DNA from: an uncultured Alistipes sp.
GTDB lineage: Bacteria > Bacteroidota > Bacteroidia > Bacteroidales > Rikenellaceae
DNA: 6,697 bases
NCBI GenBank assembly: GCA_900766655.1
Contig: CAAFWE010000333.1
Span: 1 to 6,697 of the forward strand
Reading direction: 5' to 3'
The position numbers were made by a program, and so were the translations under genes. The notes under the pieces were generated by a model, which worked only from the letters and a program-made list of their open reading frames with translations, did not search any database and was not told where the DNA came from. This document shows positions 5,402 to 6,697 of the stretch, one piece after another; position 1 is the stretch's first letter, and the number at the start of each line of letters is the position of its first letter.

Positions 5402-6697
5402 TTATTGATGATTAAAAAAATCACGCACTACATTTTTTAAACCACTTTCAGTATTGGAGTATGCCCTTACTATTACTTGACCGTCTTTTTTATATACCAT
5501 CATATGATTATGAATGATTTCTTCCGATTTCAAACATACAGGCAAATCTTCGCCCATCTTTTCTCTAACTAGATTTAGATTGGCGATATCATCAACGTAA
5601 TATATGGTTTTCTCCGCGAAATCAATATTACATTGTTTTATTTCCCAAATACAGTTATCGTTGGGATTTACTGAAACAAGAATGTATTTTGCCAACTTCA
5701 TTAGAGCCTTTACGTCGTTCATCCAACTTTCATTATCTAAATATATGCGACTCATTCCTTCGGGACTTTCAAGTTCCTCTGGAAGTCCGACACCATAGGT
5801 TTTATAATATCGTTTCCAAGCTTTTGCCAGACTCTTTTCGTTTAAAGAACACTCGTTAGGACTCTTTCCTTCTATGTCAATTTTTGTCTTCCCAGGTGAT
5901 GCATTTAATACAATATCCGCCATCTCCTCTAAACTAGGCGTGTAATTATCTGTTGCAAATCCCCTCAAATAAAGAATAAAGTTTCGATTTTTACTCACAA
6001 ACCTCTGCATGGTCATAAAATTCATCGGAAGTGAGAATAATGAAACCAAACGTATCAATAAACTAGCAGCGCCACATACAACAGAAGCGCAGAATATTCG
6101 ATTTAAATACGTTGCGTTTCTTAGAACATTAAACAATAATACTATTCCCACACCAATAACAATAATGCGCAGAACAAATCTAATTATAGAATATCTAAGT
6201 CGTATGTTCACGGATTTCCTTGCACTATTCATACGTGACAATTCCTTGCCAAATCCAAATTTTAGCAATATAATGGTCACTAACGACAACAATAGGAAAA
6301 GCAAGAATATGCCAACACTTTTCAATAACTTGATTGTTGGACTCACCTCTTTTGATTCCTCATACATAGACAAGGATGTATTGTCGACGACCGCTGGATT
6401 AGCAATTTCGTCAACAAAATCACTGTCGTCCAATCCAAATATTTGCTCTATTGGCTTTGTTGGTCTATGGAATTCCACATCTATGGCATTGTTTTCGTCT
6501 CCATAAACAAACGAGATAATATCTGGGTTGTCATGTAGTACATAAATCATTTGCATTTCTGTAAAGTTGGCAATCAGGGGTTTTACAGAATTTTGAATCT
6601 GACAAATAATCTGCGATTCAGAAACGAAAGAATTATTTCTACAAAGAGCAAACTTAATTAGTTTTACATTTAATGTACTTTGATTCAAACTGACTAG
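5402..6697 (-). CDS. AT-rich three-TM membrane protein with C-terminal TIR-like/NDT-like alpha/beta domain (5' end possibly beyond the window)
   Basis: The frame is open to the window edge. The first possible start inside is a TTG at 6688 (428 aa) and the first ATG start is at residue 44 of that reading, so the true start may lie outside. Residues 1-115 (TTG numbering) are a soluble region of unknown fold ending in an acidic linker. Three helices follow at about 121-143, 169-188 and 198-219. The C-terminal part (about 236-428) begins with the strand-like FILYLRGFATD (237-247). It contains GVGLPEE (299-305), GMSRIYLDNESW (311-322), an amphipathic KALMKLAKYILVSV (327-340) and CIWEI (346-350). 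This order of motifs (LYLRsF..D, G.P, G..R.Y.d...W, a hydrophobic strand, then W-E) resembles membrane-tethered TIR-like or nucleoside-deoxyribosyltransferase-like domains I recall from other bacteria; Glu349 would be the candidate catalytic acid. No function is demonstrated. The GC content (about 34% in sampled lines) is far below its neighbours, which suggests horizontal acquisition. Confidence 0.75.
   Translation of the reverse strand, partial: LVSLNQSTLNVKLIKFALCRNNSFVSESQIICQIQNSVKPLIANFTEMQMIYVLHDNPDIISFVYGDENNAIDVEFHRPTKPIEQIFGLDDSDFVDEIANPAVVDNTSLSMYEESKEVSPTIKLLKSVGIFLLFLLLSLVTIILLKFGFGKELSRMNSARKSVNIRLRYSIIRFVLRIIVIGVGIVLLFNVLRNATYLNRIFCASVVCGAASLLIRLVSLFSLPMNFMTMQRFVSKNRNFILYLRGFATDNYTPSLEEMADIVLNASPGKTKIDIEGKSPNECSLNEKSLAKAWKRYYKTYGVGLPEELESPEGMSRIYLDNESWMNDVKALMKLAKYILVSVNPNDNCIWEIKQCNIDFAEKTIYYVDDIANLNLVREKMGEDLPVCLKSEEIIHNHMMVYKKDGQVIVRAYSNTESGLKNVVRDFFNHQ

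Noticed and set aside
5397..5413. Perfect inverted repeat AATCAT-5 nt-ATGATT beside a T/A run, as a possible terminator
   Set aside because: In the minus direction of transcription the T-run precedes the hairpin instead of following it, and the stem is only six mostly A-T pairs overlapping the stop codon. In the plus direction there is no gene to terminate, and the run is of A.
6009..6506. A 165-codon plus-strand frame
   Set aside because: It is antisense to the AT-rich membrane protein, shows no domain pattern or signal sequence, and has no start context better than chance.
1..6697. CRISPR array, tRNA, rRNA, insertion sequence or attachment site
   Set aside because: I saw no regularly spaced repeats, no tRNA-like cloverleaf ends, no transposase or integrase frame, and no terminal inverted repeats. 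The compositional shift near 5400 has no visible mobile-element boundary inside the window.

Overview
The window looks like a contig end from a Bacteroidota genome, probably of the order Bacteroidales. The support is a recognisable Bacteroidales-type RbfA, several short lipoproteins, an Ig-like (Big_5-type) lipoprotein, a PorT-like outer-membrane barrel, a DUF4296-like lipoprotein, and starts with little Shine-Dalgarno signal. I cannot fix the genus; an Alistipes-like or related moderate-GC lineage would fit. Every gene I accept lies on the minus strand, so the window reads right to left. All the long plus-strand ORFs are antisense shadows.

In transcription order: (1) an AT-rich gene (about 5402-6697, open at the window edge) for a three-TM membrane protein with a C-terminal cytosolic alpha/beta domain that resembles TIR-like or nucleoside-deoxyribosyltransferase-like domains; (2) a 176-aa lipoprotein of unknown family (4849-5379); (3) a 683-aa lipoprotein with an N-terminal Ig-like domain (2794-4845); (4) a 284-aa outer-membrane beta-barrel (1935-2789); (5) a 177-bp intergenic stretch with an imperfect repeat; (6) rbfA, ribosome-binding factor A (1419-1757); (7) an FtsX/LolE-type ABC permease (198-1397); (8) the first 60 codons of a DUF4296-like lipoprotein (22-201). 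Bases 1-21 are Illumina adapter, not genome.

Genes 2-4 are spaced by 3-4 nt and form an envelope operon: two lipoproteins and one barrel, plausibly partners at the outer membrane. Genes 6-8 form a second unit: rbfA, a 21-nt gap, the permease, then a 4-nt ATGA overlap into the last lipoprotein. The 428-aa gene differs sharply in composition: sampled lines are about 34% GC against about 53% in the envelope operon. It sits only 22 nt upstream of the operon, which suggests an insertion of accessory DNA at its 5' side. That protein is the best candidate for something poorly described, a membrane-anchored predicted NAD- or nucleotide-acting effector, but the function is inference from motif shape only.
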